Below, one piece after another: positions 1 through 10,163 of a DNA stretch of 64,000 bases (position 1 is the stretch's first letter; every line of letters starts with the position of its first letter). The notes under the pieces were generated by a model. The model was given only the letters and a program-made list of their open reading frames with translations, searched no databases and was not told the DNA's origin. Position numbers and translations under genes: made by a program. Where the stretch lies: positions 310,001 to 374,000 of the forward strand of contig NZ_JALJCJ010000005.1 of the NCBI RefSeq assembly GCF_022899935.1, written 5' to 3'. The DNA comes from Shinella curvata. GTDB taxonomy: Bacteria > Pseudomonadota > Alphaproteobacteria > Rhizobiales > Rhizobiaceae.

Positions 1-1312
1 CACGGGCGCCATCGCCACGGAAACAACGGCCGGGACGGCGGCGCAACCCGCCCTTATCGCCGATCAGCAGGCCGCAGCGGCCGACGACGATCTGACCGGA
101 GCGATCCGGCGCACCGATCCGGAAGCCGAGCGGCTGAATCTGCCGGAAGGGACCGTCGACAATGTGCGCAGCCCCGACGGCGATCCCTACGAGCCGACCG
201 GCATCCGCCTCGGTACCTTCGTGCTGAAACCCTCCCTGACACAGGGCCTGGGATATGAACGCAACCGCTCCGGCAGCACCGCGACGAGCCGCACCTTCTC
301 CCAGACCGGCATCCGGGGTTCGCTGACCTCTGACTGGTCGCGTCACCAGCTCACCATCGATGCCGATGGCATCTACCAGCGCAATCTCAGCGGCACCGGC
401 GAAACCGAGCCGCAGCTGCGCATCAACGGCGACCTCAGGCTCGACCTCAGCGACGATACGATCGTCAACATTACCGGCGGTTACGCCTTCGAACGGGAAA
501 GCTCCAACGATCCCAACGCCGTCGATGGGGCCAGCGCCCAGTCCGGCGTGCAGACCCTGACGGGCGGCGCGCGCGTCACGCGCGATTTCGGCCTCATCCG
601 CGGCACGCTCGGCACGGAACTCGAGCGCCGGACCTATGGCTCAGCAACGCTGAGCGACGGCAGCAGGCTCGATCTTTCCGACCGCAACTATACGGAAGCG
701 ACCGTGACGGGCCGCATCGGCTACGAGCTTTCACCCGCCCTCATTCCGTATCTGGAGGCTTCCGTCGGACGCTCGTTCTACGACGACAAGACCGATTCGC
801 TCGGCTACGAGCGCTCGGCCACCACTCTGGGCGCGCGCGCCGGCGTGGAAGTGGACCTTGGGGAAAAACTGCGCGGCGATCTCGGCCTCGGCTACGAGCA
901 GGCCTCGTTCGACGACAACCGCCTTGATACGATCCGCGCCCTGACGGTCGACGGATCGGTCTTCTGGTCACCGCAGCGCGGCACGGATCTCCGGCTCGGC
1001 CTGCAGACGCAGATCGAACCCTCGACGGCCGGCGGCCAGAGCGGCTATGTCAGCTACGCGGCGAATGCGGAACTGACGCACGAACTGCGCGACAATCTCG
1101 TCGCCCGCCTCAGCGCGGCCTATACGTGGCGCAATCTGCCGACGGAACTCGGTCCCGACCAGAACATCTACCTGATCGGCACGGGCCTGACCTGGAACAT
1201 CAATCGCTGGCTCGCCGTGACCGGCGACGTCTCCTACGAGCTGACCCGCCAGGCGAGAGCATCCGACACCGGCGTCACGCGCGCCGGCATCGGGCTTGTG
1301 CTGCGCCGCTGA
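1..1312 (+). CDS. outer-membrane beta-barrel protein, 5' end outside window
   Basis: Open from the first complete codon (position 2) to a TGA at 1310-1312, so the true start lies upstream. An Ala/Asp/Gln-rich linker of about 60 residues is followed by GIRLGTF and FVLKPSL, then about 340 residues of alternating polar/hydrophobic strands ending in a terminal Arg-rich strand. This is the pattern of the putative beta-barrel porin 2 type (BBP2/DUF2320-like) proteins common in rhizobia, which are expected in the outer membrane. The cargo or role is unknown. It is convergent with galU with no base between the two stop codons. An internal ATG at 164 lies downstream of coherent coding sequence and is not taken as the start. 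Confidence 0.7.
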   Translation, partial: TGAIATETTAGTAAQPALIADQQAAAADDDLTGAIRRTDPEAERLNLPEGTVDNVRSPDGDPYEPTGIRLGTFVLKPSLTQGLGYERNRSGSTATSRTFSQTGIRGSLTSDWSRHQLTIDADGIYQRNLSGTGETEPQLRINGDLRLDLSDDTIVNITGGYAFERESSNDPNAVDGASAQSGVQTLTGGARVTRDFGLIRGTLGTELERRTYGSATLSDGSRLDLSDRNYTEATVTGRIGYELSPALIPYLEASVGRSFYDDKTDSLGYERSATTLGARAGVEVDLGEKLRGDLGLGYEQASFDDNRLDTIRALTVDGSVFWSPQRGTDLRLGLQTQIEPSTAGGQSGYVSYAANAELTHELRDNLVARLSAAYTWRNLPTELGPDQNIYLIGTGLTWNINRWLAVTGDVSYELTRQARASDTGVTRAGIGLVLRR

Positions 1313-2200
1313 CTATTTCAGGCTGGCAACAAGCTGCTTCAGCGGGCCTTCAACCGACGGGCGGATATCGGCGCGCGCCAGCGCAAAGGCGATATTGGCA
1401 AGAATGAAGCCATCCTTGGCGCCGCAGTCATAGGTCTCGCCGCGGAAGTGATAGGCGGCGAACTGCTGGTCGTTTGCAAGCCGCACCATGGCATCCGTCA
1501 GCTGGATCTCATTGCCGGCGCCGCGCTCCTGATTGGCAAGAATCGGAAAGATCTCCGGCTGGAGGATGTAGCGGCCGTTGATGAAGAAATTGGAGGGCGC
1601 GGTGCCCGGCGCCGGCTTCTCGACCATCTTCGTTATGGCGAAGCCATCACCGACCTTCTCCCCGACACCGACGATGCCGTATTTGTGGGCCTGGTCGGGC
1701 GCGCATTCCTCGACGGCGATGACGTTCGCGCCGCTATGCTCGAACAGTTCGACCATGCCCTTCATGCAGCCCTTCTCGGCCTTCATGATCATGTCGGGCA
1801 AAAGCAGCGCGAAAGGTTCGTTGCCGACCAGCTCACGGGCGCACCAGACGGCATGGCCGAGACCAAGCGGCTCCTGCTGGCGCGTGAAGCTCGTCGAGCC
1901 CGCCACCGGAAGGATGCTTTCCAGCAATGTCAGTTCGGCGGTCTTGTTGCGCTGGCGCAGCGTCTGCTCCAGCTCCACCTGGATATCGAAATAGTCCTCG
2001 ATGACCGCTTTGGAGCGGCCGGTGACGAAGATGAGGTGTTCGATGCCGGCGTCCAGTGCCTCGTCGACGACGTACTGGATGACAGGCTTGTCCACGACGG
2101 TCAGCATCTCCTTCGGCACGGCCTTGGTGGCCGGGAGGAAGCGGGTGCCGAGACCGGCCACTGGAAACACTGCTTTGCGAACCTTACGTGTCTGCGACAT
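1313..2200 (-). CDS. galU: UTP-glucose-1-phosphate uridylyltransferase
   Basis: 295 residues, the normal GalU length. It makes UDP-glucose from UTP and glucose-1-phosphate in the cytoplasm, feeding exopolysaccharide, LPS and cyclic glucan synthesis. The N-terminal nucleotide-binding signature [16 protein letters not shown] is followed by [11 protein letters not shown], and further on come EEC and [13 protein letters not shown], all typical of bacterial GalU (called ExoN in some rhizobia). The ATG at 2198-2200 is preceded by a GAGGTGAAAA ribosome-binding region. Its product shares the glucose-1-phosphate pool with the glycogen operon later in the window, but the two loci are not linked transcriptionally. 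Confidence 0.95.
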   Translation of the reverse strand: MSQTRKVRKAVFPVAGLGTRFLPATKAVPKEMLTVVDKPVIQYVVDEALDAGIEHLIFVTGRSKAVIEDYFDIQVELEQTLRQRNKTAELTLLESILPVAGSTSFTRQQEPLGLGHAVWCARELVGNEPFALLLPDMIMKAEKGCMKGMVELFEHSGANVIAVEECAPDQAHKYGIVGVGEKVGDGFAITKMVEKPAPGTAPSNFFINGRYILQPEIFPILANQERGAGNEIQLTDAMVRLANDQQFAAYHFRGETYDCGAKDGFILANIAFALARADIRPSVEGPLKQLVASLK

Positions 2201-2401
2201 TTTTCACCTCTTCGAGCCCGCCGCCGTCATGGCCGGGATCCATATCTGTGGAATTAGAATCCAATTGCTATTTTTTTGCAAAGAGAGACGAGACAAAAGT
2301 TTGATGGTAAAGAATTTGTTGACTTCGTTTTTATAAGTTTTGCGTTCAGCCGGTGGTTCCGCGCCATCGTACCGAAATTTGAGAAACGGACACGACAGCC
2401 G

Positions 2402-3622
2402 ATGACACAGAATCTGAAGACCGTTCTGCGCCGATCTGCGCTTACCTTGCTCCTCTCGGCGGGGCTTTTCGCCCAGGCGACCGTCGCCCGCGCCGATGCC
2501 GGCTTCCAGAAATGGATCGCCGACTTCTACCAGACGGCGTCGGACGCCGGCATCAGCAAATCGACCTATCAGCGCGCCTTTTCCGGCGTGAAGACGCCTG
2601 ATCCCGACGTGCTCGAAAAGGCGGCCTACCAGCCGGAATTCAAGCACAAGATCTGGGATTATCTCGATTCGCGCGTCAACCCCTATACCGTGCGCATCGG
2701 CCAGGAAATGGCCGCCAAACACGGCCGCACGCTGGCGGCCCTCGAGCGTCATTTCGGCGTCGATCGCAACATCCTGCTCGCCATCTGGTCGATGGAATCG
2801 AACTACGGCGAAGTGCTGAAGAAGGACGACCGGCTGCACTATGTGCCTCGTGCGCTGGCGACGCTCGCCTATGCCGACAAGAAGCGCGGAAAATATGCCC
2901 GCACGCAGCTGATCGCGGCGCTGAAGATCATCCAGCGCGGCGATATCGCTGCCGGCGACATGACCGGCTCCTGGGCCGGCGCCATGGGCCACACCCAGTT
3001 CATCCCGACGAGCTATCTGCTTTATGCCATCGACGCCGATGGCAACGGCCACCGCGACATCTGGAACTCGATTCCCGATGCGCTGGCGACGGCCGCCAAC
3101 CTGCTTGCCAAGAACGGCTGGCAGGGCGGCAAGACCTGGGGCTACGAGATCGTCGTGCCCACGGGCGGCAGCAAATATTCCGGCCAGACCAAGACGCTCG
3201 CCCAGTGGGCCAAGCTCGGCTTCCTGCGTCCGAACGGCAGCGGCTTCAAGAACGGTTCCGACCGTGCCGAGCTGAAACTGCCTGCCAATGGCGGACCGGG
3301 CTTCCTGATGACCAAGAATTTCTTCGTGATCAAGCGCTACAATGCGTCGGATTCCTACGCCATGGGCGTCGGCATGCTGGCCGACCAGATCGCCGGATAC
3401 AGCGGCGTCAAGCAGCGCTGGCCCCGCCCGGACGGCACGCTGGACATGACGGAGAAGTTCGAGCTGCAGACGCGCCTGAAGGAACTCGGCTACTATGAAG
3501 GCGAGGTCGACGGCAATTTCGGCTCCGGTTCGAAGGCAGCAATCCAGGCCTTCCAGAACCGCATGGGCATGGACGCCGATGGCGAGCCGAGCCAGAAGCT
3601 GCTGAAGGTCCTGCGCCGATAA
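2402..3622 (+). CDS. lytic murein transglycosylase, MltB-like with PG-binding domain
   Basis: 406 residues from the ATG at 2402. The frame stays open upstream to 2276, but residues 1-31 from 2402 form a clean signal peptide (LTLLLSAGLFAQATVARA), so this start is preferred. The catalytic SLT_2/MltB-like domain spans about residues 33-330. Glu132 in LLAIWSMESNYGEV is the expected catalytic acid, and GAMGHTQFIPTSYL is a conserved family block. A peptidoglycan-binding domain (KFELQTRLKELGYYEGEVDGNFG) fills the C-terminus. It should cleave murein glycan strands in the periplasm, leaving 1,6-anhydro ends. The upstream 200 bp (2201-2401) is AT-rich and presumably carries promoters for this gene and galU. 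Confidence 0.9.
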   Translation: MTQNLKTVLRRSALTLLLSAGLFAQATVARADAGFQKWIADFYQTASDAGISKSTYQRAFSGVKTPDPDVLEKAAYQPEFKHKIWDYLDSRVNPYTVRIGQEMAAKHGRTLAALERHFGVDRNILLAIWSMESNYGEVLKKDDRLHYVPRALATLAYADKKRGKYARTQLIAALKIIQRGDIAAGDMTGSWAGAMGHTQFIPTSYLLYAIDADGNGHRDIWNSIPDALATAANLLAKNGWQGGKTWGYEIVVPTGGSKYSGQTKTLAQWAKLGFLRPNGSGFKNGSDRAELKLPANGGPGFLMTKNFFVIKRYNASDSYAMGVGMLADQIAGYSGVKQRWPRPDGTLDMTEKFELQTRLKELGYYEGEVDGNFGSGSKAAIQAFQNRMGMDADGEPSQKLLKVLRR

Positions 3623-3642
3623 TTTTACGCACAGACGAAATC

Positions 3643-3664
3643 GGGGCGCTTCGGCGCCCCTTTT
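3643..3664 (+). terminator. rho-independent terminator after the transglycosylase gene
   Basis: A 7-bp stem GGGGCGC/GCGCCCC closed by a TTCG tetraloop (3643-3660) is followed by TTTT. It sits 20 bp downstream of the stop codon. Confidence 0.85.
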
Positions 3665-3755
3665 GCTTTCAGGCGCTTCCTCTTGCCGCCGGCTTTTGCC
3701 ATCATGCCGCCACCACGCTTCGGCAGGATCGTGGAGAAGACGAGAGACGTTCGCG

Positions 3756-4901
3756 ATGAGCATGACGACGACCCGGATTGTGCGCCTCATTCTCGCTTTT
3801 GCCGTTGCGGCAAGCGTTGCAACACCGGTCGTGCCTGCGAGCGCCCAGGAGCGCGTACAGCGCAAATCGATTCTCCAGCTTCTCTTCGGGACGCCGAAGC
3901 GCCGGGAAATCGAACCAGAGCCGCAAATCAGAAAACCACGCGCCGTCAACCGCAAGAAAAAGCAGCCAGCCGCCGTCGCAACGACGCCCCAGCCGGCCGC
4001 CGTCGAGAAGCTGCCGGATGCCAAGGTGGTTCTCGTCGTGGGCGATTTCATCGCCGGCAGCCTTGGCGAAGGCCTGATCGCCGCTTTCGAGGAAACACCC
4101 GGCATCGTCGTCGAGCGCCGCACGAACGGCTCCTCCGGCATCGTGCGTGACGACTATTACGACTGGCCTGCCATGTTGCCCGGCCTTCTGTCGGAAACCA
4201 AACCTGCCCTTGTCGTCGTCAGCATGGGTGCAAACGACCGTCAGCAGATGGCTGTCGCCGGCGCGAAGGAAAAGTTCCGCTCCGACGCCTGGACGAAGGA
4301 ATACGAGGCCCGGGTAGACCGTATCGCAGGCCTGGTGCGCAAGGATGGCAAGCCGCTGCTCTGGATCGGCATGCCCGCCTTCCAGTCTTCCGCACAGACC
4401 GCCGACATGACGACGCTCAACAACCTCTATCGCGCCGGCGTGGAGAAGACGGGCGGGGAGTTCATCGACATCTGGGACGGGTTCGTCGACGAGAACGGCA
4501 AGTTCATCACGTCGGGTTCCGACATCAACGGCCAGCAAGTGCGCCTGCGCGGCTCCGACGGCATCAATTTCACCAAGGCCGGCAAGCGCAAACTTGCCTT
4601 CTATGTGGAAAAGGAGATCCGCCGCGTGCTCGGCGATGCCGCCTCCGGCGTCAGTCAGCAGGGTGACCTCAAGGACCTCATCGTCGCGACACCATCGGCG
4701 GAAGATGCGGAAATCACCAAGACGCAACCCATCGGCCTTGCCGACCCCGCCCTCGACAGCGGCACCGCATTGCTCGGCGGCGCGGTTCTCAAGGGCAATG
4801 GCAAGAGCCTGCGCGAAAAGCTGGTCGAAAAGGGCGAAATCGCCGATGCGCCGCTGGGCCGCGTCGATGATTTTCGCGTGAAAAAAACCGCAACACCCTG
4901 A
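3756..4901 (+). CDS. exported SGNH-hydrolase-like protein of the DUF459 type
   Basis: 381 residues from the ATG at 3756, chosen because it begins a signal peptide (about residues 1-31, ending PASAQE). A basic, proline-rich linker (residues 45-85) leads into an SGNH/GDSL-like fold. Block I reads VVLVVGDFIAGSL (residues 91-103), block III reads MGAND (157-161), and the last block reads SDGINFTKAG (267-276). Active SGNH enzymes use Ser in block I and His in the last block; here Phe98 and Asn271 occupy those places. Rhizobial DUF459 proteins are linked to cell-surface polysaccharide modification, but that role is inference. It is convergent with the kinase gene with a 1-bp gap. Confidence 0.75.
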   Translation: MSMTTTRIVRLILAFAVAASVATPVVPASAQERVQRKSILQLLFGTPKRREIEPEPQIRKPRAVNRKKKQPAAVATTPQPAAVEKLPDAKVVLVVGDFIAGSLGEGLIAAFEETPGIVVERRTNGSSGIVRDDYYDWPAMLPGLLSETKPALVVVSMGANDRQQMAVAGAKEKFRSDAWTKEYEARVDRIAGLVRKDGKPLLWIGMPAFQSSAQTADMTTLNNLYRAGVEKTGGEFIDIWDGFVDENGKFITSGSDINGQQVRLRGSDGINFTKAGKRKLAFYVEKEIRRVLGDAASGVSQQGDLKDLIVATPSAEDAEITKTQPIGLADPALDSGTALLGGAVLKGNGKSLREKLVEKGEIADAPLGRVDDFRVKKTATP

Positions 4902-4902
4902 T

Positions 4903-6246
4903 CTAGGTGACAATCCGCGGCAGCGTGATCCGGGCGCGCAGACCCGGATTGCGATTTTCGAGCAGCAGCGTGCCGTTCGCCTCCTCGACAAAGCTTTCAA
5001 CGATGGCAAGCCCCAGTCCCGCGCCCTCGCTGGTCGTATCCAGGCGGCCGCCACGCTTCAGCACGAAACCGATCTCGCTTTCCGGTATGCCAGGGCCGTC
5101 GTCGGTGACCTCGATGATCGCGAGGCCCTCGTCCGTGCTGCCGGAAATGCACACGGTCGTGCGCGCATAGCGGGCGGCGTTCTCCGCGAGGCTGCCGAGG
5201 ATTTCCGCGAGGTCCTCGGCATCGATCCGCACAAGCAGCCCCGGCTCGATCTCCTGCTGCCAGTCGAGATCCCGGCCGGCCGGCGTGCGCGAGACCACAC
5301 TCACCACCTGCCCGGCGACCCGGCCAAGATCGCTGCGGGCCGTGTGACCGCGCTCGGCCTGGCGCGCACGCGCCATTTCATGGTCTACATGGCGGCGCAT
5401 GCGCAGGATGATCGCCTCGATATCGCGCGCGACCCCTTCCTCGCCGCGCTCGCGCAGCCTCAGCACATCGCCGGACAGGATCTGGAGCGGCGTCTTGAAA
5501 CCGTGCGCCAGATCGGCTGCGCGTTCACGCGCCTTGCGCAGCTGGTTTTCGCGCGATTGCAGAAGCGCATCCACCTCGCCGGTCAGCGGCAGGACCTCAT
5601 CCGGAAAATCACTTCCAAGCCGCTCCGCCTTGCCGGCGCGGATGGCGGAAAGCCGCTGCGTCAGCGTTGCCAGAGGCCTGAGGCCGACGACGATCTGCAC
5701 AAGGCTCGCGGCCAGCAGCAGAGCCGCAAGCGCCTGGAGATAGGGCAGCAGATCGCCTTCGAATTCATCGGTTGCGCGGGAAATATCGGACCGGTCAATA
5801 GCGACCGCGACCCGTAGCGGCTTTGCGCCGGCCCGCGCCGGTGTCACCACCGCGCGCTCGACCAGCAGGAGCGTGGCGTCGCCGGGGCCGGCGACGGTTT
5901 CCATATGAACGCCACCGACAGCGACATCCGGCAGGGTGAGCACGTCGTCCCATAGCGAACGCGAGCGCAGGCGCTTTCCCTCACCCTCGATCTGCCAGTA
6001 GAGGCCGGAGAGGGGCCGGTCGAAGCGCGGATCGACCGGCGGCTTGACGAGATCGAGCGCCGAGCCCGGCTGCTCGGCAAGGCCGGCGATGATCTGGTTG
6101 AGATGCAGAACCAGCTCGGCGCCGATGCGCCGCTCCACATGCCGTTCGAACAGGGTGGAAAGAACGAAGAAAGCCGCCACGAGGGCGGCGATGATGGAAG
6201 CAGCACCCGCAAGCGCAAGCCGCAGGCGCAGGGAACGGCGCGTCAT
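4903..6246 (-). CDS. sensor histidine kinase, two membrane segments
   Basis: 447 residues. Membrane segments lie at about residues 10-32 and 168-190 around a periplasmic sensor loop of about 135 residues, followed by a HAMP-like linker. The dimerisation/phosphoacceptor helix has His248 in DLAHGFKTPLQ. The ATPase domain has the N box around Asn356 (LAENAARYA), DDGPGIP and GAGLGLAIV. It forms an operon with the upstream response regulator, overlapping it by 4 bp (ATGA), so the two are a cognate pair. The presence of PepSY proteins on both sides of the promoter suggests a sensor of envelope conditions similar in layout to the rhizobial FeuN-FeuPQ system. That is analogy only. Confidence 0.9.
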   Translation of the reverse strand: MTRRSLRLRLALAGAASIIAALVAAFFVLSTLFERHVERRIGAELVLHLNQIIAGLAEQPGSALDLVKPPVDPRFDRPLSGLYWQIEGEGKRLRSRSLWDDVLTLPDVAVGGVHMETVAGPGDATLLLVERAVVTPARAGAKPLRVAVAIDRSDISRATDEFEGDLLPYLQALAALLLAASLVQIVVGLRPLATLTQRLSAIRAGKAERLGSDFPDEVLPLTGEVDALLQSRENQLRKARERAADLAHGFKTPLQILSGDVLRLRERGEEGVARDIEAIILRMRRHVDHEMARARQAERGHTARSDLGRVAGQVVSVVSRTPAGRDLDWQQEIEPGLLVRIDAEDLAEILGSLAENAARYARTTVCISGSTDEGLAIIEVTDDGPGIPESEIGFVLKRGGRLDTTSEGAGLGLAIVESFVEEANGTLLLENRNPGLRARITLPRIVT

Positions 6247-6908
6247 GGCGCGCTTTCGCCCATATAGTAGCCGAAGCCCCGGCGCGTGCCGATCGCCACC
6301 GCGCCCAGCTTCTTGCGCAGCCGCGCGACCAGCGCCTCGAGCGCATTGGCGTCGCGCGAAAAATCATCGCCGTAGAGGTGCTCCTGCAATTCCGTCGGCG
6401 GCACGATGCGATCCCGGTGGTGGCCGAGATAGCTGACGAGGCGGTATTCAAGCGGCGTCAAGGTTTGCGGCACACCATTGACGCTGACGCGCATGGCGCG
6501 CGTATCGATCGTCAGCGGCCCGACGGCGATCGTCGCGGCACCAAGCCCGACGGAACGGCGGATCAGCGCCCGCGCCCGGGCCAGCAGTTCCTCGAACTGG
6601 AAGGGTTTCGGCAGATAGTCGTCCGCGCCTGCGTCGATCCCCTCGACACGCTCGGCCCAGCTGCCCCGCGCCGTCAGCACGAGCACCGGCATATGGCGAC
6701 CGTTGCCGCGCCAGCGCTTCAGAACCGACATGCCGTCCAGACCCGGCAGGCCGAGATCGAGCACGACGAGGTCATAATCTTCGGTATCGCCCAGGAACCA
6801 GGCGTCCTCACCGTCGGACGCGGTCTCGACGGTGTAGCCGGCTCCCGTCAGAACGGCGGAAATGTCGGCTGCTATACGGGCATCGTCCTCGACGAGAAGC
6901 AGGCGCAT
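6243..6908 (-). CDS. OmpR/PhoB-family response regulator
   Basis: 221 residues. The receiver domain (1-115) has acidic residues Asp8/Asp9, the phosphoacceptor Asp51 in VVLDLGLPG and Lys in PKPFQFEEL. The C-terminal winged helix (about 125-218) ends with ALEALVARLRKKLG and GFGYYMGE, as in the QseB/PmrA/FeuP subgroup. The start codon overlaps the stop of the upstream PepSY gene (position 6908) and its end overlaps the kinase start, so the three are translationally coupled. Direct repeats with 11-bp spacing in the promoter region (7278-7295) fit autoregulation by this class of regulator. Confidence 0.93.
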   Translation of the reverse strand: MRLLLVEDDARIAADISAVLTGAGYTVETASDGEDAWFLGDTEDYDLVVLDLGLPGLDGMSVLKRWRGNGRHMPVLVLTARGSWAERVEGIDAGADDYLPKPFQFEELLARARALIRRSVGLGAATIAVGPLTIDTRAMRVSVNGVPQTLTPLEYRLVSYLGHHRDRIVPPTELQEHLYGDDFSRDANALEALVARLRKKLGAVAIGTRRGFGYYMGESAP

Positions 6909-7255
6909 CAGTCGGCATCGTCCTCGATGATCGCCATCGACTTGGCATCGAGCTGCAGTTCGATGATCTGGCCGGACGGCTGGATGAATTCCAGTTCGTA
7001 TATATAGCGCCCATCCTCACGCTCAAGCTCGACTTCGATCAGATCGCCCTGAACGTGTTTGCGGGCCTCCGCAATGATCTCCTCCAGGGGACGTACGAGC
7101 CCCTGCTCGAGCGCGAGCCGCGCCTGCTCGTGCTCCAGCGCGTCATCGTCGTCATCGCTGTTGCCATCCACCGGCGCACCGATGGAAGGGGCAAGCGAAA
7201 AGGCCAGCAGAAAGACGAGAGCCGTCGGAAGGGGAGAAAGAAGCTTCTTGATCAT
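6908..7255 (-). CDS. PepSY-domain periplasmic protein, first gene of a two-component operon
   Basis: 115 residues from the ATG at 7253-7255; an upstream in-frame start at 7285 would put ten polar residues before the signal peptide and is less likely. Residues 1-28 form a signal peptide (LLSPLPTALVFLLAFSLAPS). An acidic run (DDDDD) precedes a PepSY-like domain: LEEIIAEARKHV, GDLIEVELEREDG and YELEFI, with a terminal acidic tail. PepSY proteins are often inhibitors or accessory subunits of proteases or sensors. Being cotranscribed with the regulator and kinase, it probably modulates the kinase from the periplasm (inference). Confidence 0.8.
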   Translation of the reverse strand: MIKKLLSPLPTALVFLLAFSLAPSIGAPVDGNSDDDDDALEHEQARLALEQGLVRPLEEIIAEARKHVQGDLIEVELEREDGRYIYELEFIQPSGQIIELQLDAKSMAIIEDDAD

Positions 7256-7259
7256 ATTA

Positions 7260-7306
7260 CTGTCATACGCGGATGAAGCTGACAAATCGCTGACAGGCGC
7301 TGTCAG
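7260..7306. promoter_or_regulatory. operator cluster in the divergent PepSY promoter region
   Basis: Between two divergent PepSY genes lie CTGTCAT (7260-7266), GCTGACA at 7278-7284 and again at 7289-7295 (11 bp apart), and the perfect inverted repeat CTGACAG-GCG-CTGTCAG at 7290-7306. A further GCGACAG follows. OmpR/PhoB-family regulators bind tandem sites about 11 bp apart, so the adjacent regulator is the natural candidate to bind here and control both transcripts. Confidence 0.55.
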
Positions 7307-7365
7307 GGAAGCGACAGGCGCTGCATGGCAAACCCCTTTTCGACATCACAGGAAAGGACCTGCCC

Positions 7366-7629
7366 ATGCGCACCATAACGATCGGCCTTCTCGCCGCGAG
7401 CCTCGCGGGCTTCGCCATTGCCGCCCCCGTCTCGGCCGAGACCGCACCCAGCCGCAAAACGCTGGAACAGGTGGTCACGGAACTCTCCGCCAAGGGGTAT
7501 GCGATCCGCGAGATCGAAATGGACGACGGTCATTTCGAAGCGACCGTGGTCGACCCCAAAAACATCGTCAGCGAAGCCAAGATCGACGGCTACACCGGCG
7601 AAATCCTGCGCCTCGAGCGCAAGCACTGA
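7366..7629 (+). CDS. small secreted PepSY-domain protein
   Basis: 87 residues. A signal peptide (MRTITIGLLAASLAGFAIA, cleaved near VSAE at 22-25) precedes a single PepSY domain: TLEQVVTELSAKGYAIREIEMDDGHFEA, then KIDGYTGEILRLER. A strong AGGAAAGGA ribosome-binding site lies 7 bases before the ATG. It is divergent from the PepSY-regulator-kinase operon and shares its operator region, so it is likely a target or feedback modulator of that system. It is followed 42 bp later by the RTX gene on the same strand, possibly cotranscribed. Confidence 0.82.
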   Translation: MRTITIGLLAASLAGFAIAAPVSAETAPSRKTLEQVVTELSAKGYAIREIEMDDGHFEATVVDPKNIVSEAKIDGYTGEILRLERKH

Positions 7630-7659
7630 TCCTCACTCCCCGAACGCATTCATTCATAA

Positions 7660-8637
<978 letters not shown>

Positions 8638-8654
8638 GCCCCCTTGCAAAAGCA

Positions 8655-8688
8655 AAAAGGGCGCGCCGGCTTCCCGGCGCGCCCTTCT
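8655..8688. terminator. bidirectional terminator between RTX gene and gltD
   Basis: An 11-bp perfect stem GGGCGCGCCGG/CCGGCGCGCCC (8659-8684) with a CTTC loop, preceded by AAAA and followed by TTCTTC. It can serve the RTX gene on the plus strand and, through the A run, gltD on the minus strand. Confidence 0.85.
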
Positions 8689-8705
8689 TCGTATTCCCGG
8701 GCAGC

Positions 8706-10163
8706 TTAGCGCGGCAGCGTGGTCGCCCCCATCAGGGCCTCGTCGATGGCGCGCGCGGCCTGGCGGCCTTCGCGGATCGCCCAGACAACCAGCGACTGAC
8801 CGCGACGCACGTCGCCGGCCGTCCAGAGCTTGTCGACCGAGGTCTTGTAGTCGCGGTCATTGGCGATGACATTGGACGAACCGCGCTTGTCGGTGTTGAT
8901 GGCAAGCTTGCTGCCGAGGTCCTTCAGCACGCTGTCGGTAAAGGGACCGCGGAAGCCGATGGCGATGAAGGCGAGGTCGGCCTTGATGATGAATTCCGTG
9001 CCGGCAATCGGTTTGCGGCGATCATCCACCTGGCAGCACTTCACGCCGGTCAGAACACCGTCCTCGTCGCCGACGAATTCGAGCGTGCCGACCTGGAACT
9101 CTCGCACGGCACCCTCGGCCTGCGAGGAGGAGGTGCGCATCTTCGTCGCCCAGAACGGCCAGACGGCGAGCTTGTCTTCCTTTTCCGGCGGCTGCGGGCG
9201 GATGTCGAGCTGCGTGACCTTGACGGCGCCCTGGCGGAATGCCGTGCCGACGCAGTCCGAGGCCGTATCGCCACCGCCGACGACGACGATGTGCTTGCCG
9301 CCGGCGACGATCGGATCCGACGGCCAGCCGACGCTGTCGATGTTTTCGCGGCCGACGCGACGGTTCTGCTGCACGAGATAGGGCATGGCATCATGCACGC
9401 CGGCAAAATCGACGCCAGGAATGCCGGCATCGCGCGGGGTTTCCGAGCCGCCGCAATAGAGCACGGCATCATGCTCGGCGAGCATCTCGTCCATCGGCTT
9501 GTCGACGCCGACATTGACGCCGTAATGGAAAGTCACGCCCTCGCCGCGCATCTGGTCGACGCGACGGTCGATGAAGTTCTTCTCCATCTTGAAGTCCGGA
9601 ATGCCGTAGCGCAGCAGGCCGCCGGCCTTGGATTCGCGCTCGAAGAGATGCACTTCATGGCCGGCGCGGGCGAGCTGCTGGGCAGCAGCCATGCCGGCGG
9701 GGCCGGAACCGATGACGGCGACCTTCTTGCCGGTCTTCACCGTTGCCGGCTGCGGCACGATATAGCCCATCTCATAGGCCTTGTCGGCGATCGCCTGCTC
9801 GACGGTCTTGATCGAAACAGGCGCATCCTCGAGGTTCAGCGTGCAGGCCTCCTCGCAGGGTGCGGGGCAGACGCGGCCGGTGAATTCCGGGAAGTTGTTG
9901 GTCGAATGCAGGTTGCGGATCGCGTCTTCCCAGTTGCCGTTGTAGACCAGATCGTTCCAGTCGGGGATCTGGTTATGCACCGGACACCCGGTCGGGCCGT
10001 GGCAATAGGGAATACCGCAGTCCATGCAGCGCGCGGCCTGCTTCTGGACCTCGGGGTCCGACATCGGGATGGTGAATTCGCGGAAGTGGCGGATGCGGTC
10101 GGAGGCCGGCTGATACTTCGCCACCTGCCGGTCGATTTCCATGAAACCAGTAACCTTGCCCAC
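8706..10163 (-). CDS. gltD: glutamate synthase [NADPH] small (beta) subunit
   Basis: 485 residues. It transfers electrons from NADPH through FAD and iron-sulfur clusters to GltB for the glutamine plus 2-oxoglutarate reaction. The N-terminal cluster-binding region has CMDCGIPYC, GPTGCPV and RVCPAPCEEAC. The FAD-binding Rossmann motif is VAVIGSGPAGMAAA (about residue 149) and the NADPH motif is VVVGGGDTASDC. The start is a GTG at 10161-10163 with AAGGATT upstream, giving the usual MGKVTGFMEIDRQ N-terminus; the next ATG would lose seven residues. It lies 136 bp downstream of gltB on the same strand, and the gap shows no clear terminator. Confidence 0.96.
   Translation of the reverse strand: MGKVTGFMEIDRQVAKYQPASDRIRHFREFTIPMSDPEVQKQAARCMDCGIPYCHGPTGCPVHNQIPDWNDLVYNGNWEDAIRNLHSTNNFPEFTGRVCPAPCEEACTLNLEDAPVSIKTVEQAIADKAYEMGYIVPQPATVKTGKKVAVIGSGPAGMAAAQQLARAGHEVHLFERESKAGGLLRYGIPDFKMEKNFIDRRVDQMRGEGVTFHYGVNVGVDKPMDEMLAEHDAVLYCGGSETPRDAGIPGVDFAGVHDAMPYLVQQNRRVGRENIDSVGWPSDPIVAGGKHIVVVGGGDTASDCVGTAFRQGAVKVTQLDIRPQPPEKEDKLAVWPFWATKMRTSSSQAEGAVREFQVGTLEFVGDEDGVLTGVKCCQVDDRRKPIAGTEFIIKADLAFIAIGFRGPFTDSVLKDLGSKLAINTDKRGSSNVIANDRDYKTSVDKLWTAGDVRRGQSLVVWAIREGRQAARAIDEALMGATTLPR

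Noticed and set aside
2319..2337. TTGACT with TATAAG as a promoter for the transglycosylase gene
   Set aside because: The spacing is only 7 bp, and no good -10 lies at 16-18 bp.
2204..5054. Minus-strand frames opposite the transglycosylase and DUF459 genes
   Set aside because: Plus-strand genes have signal peptides and catalytic blocks; the reverse frames have none.
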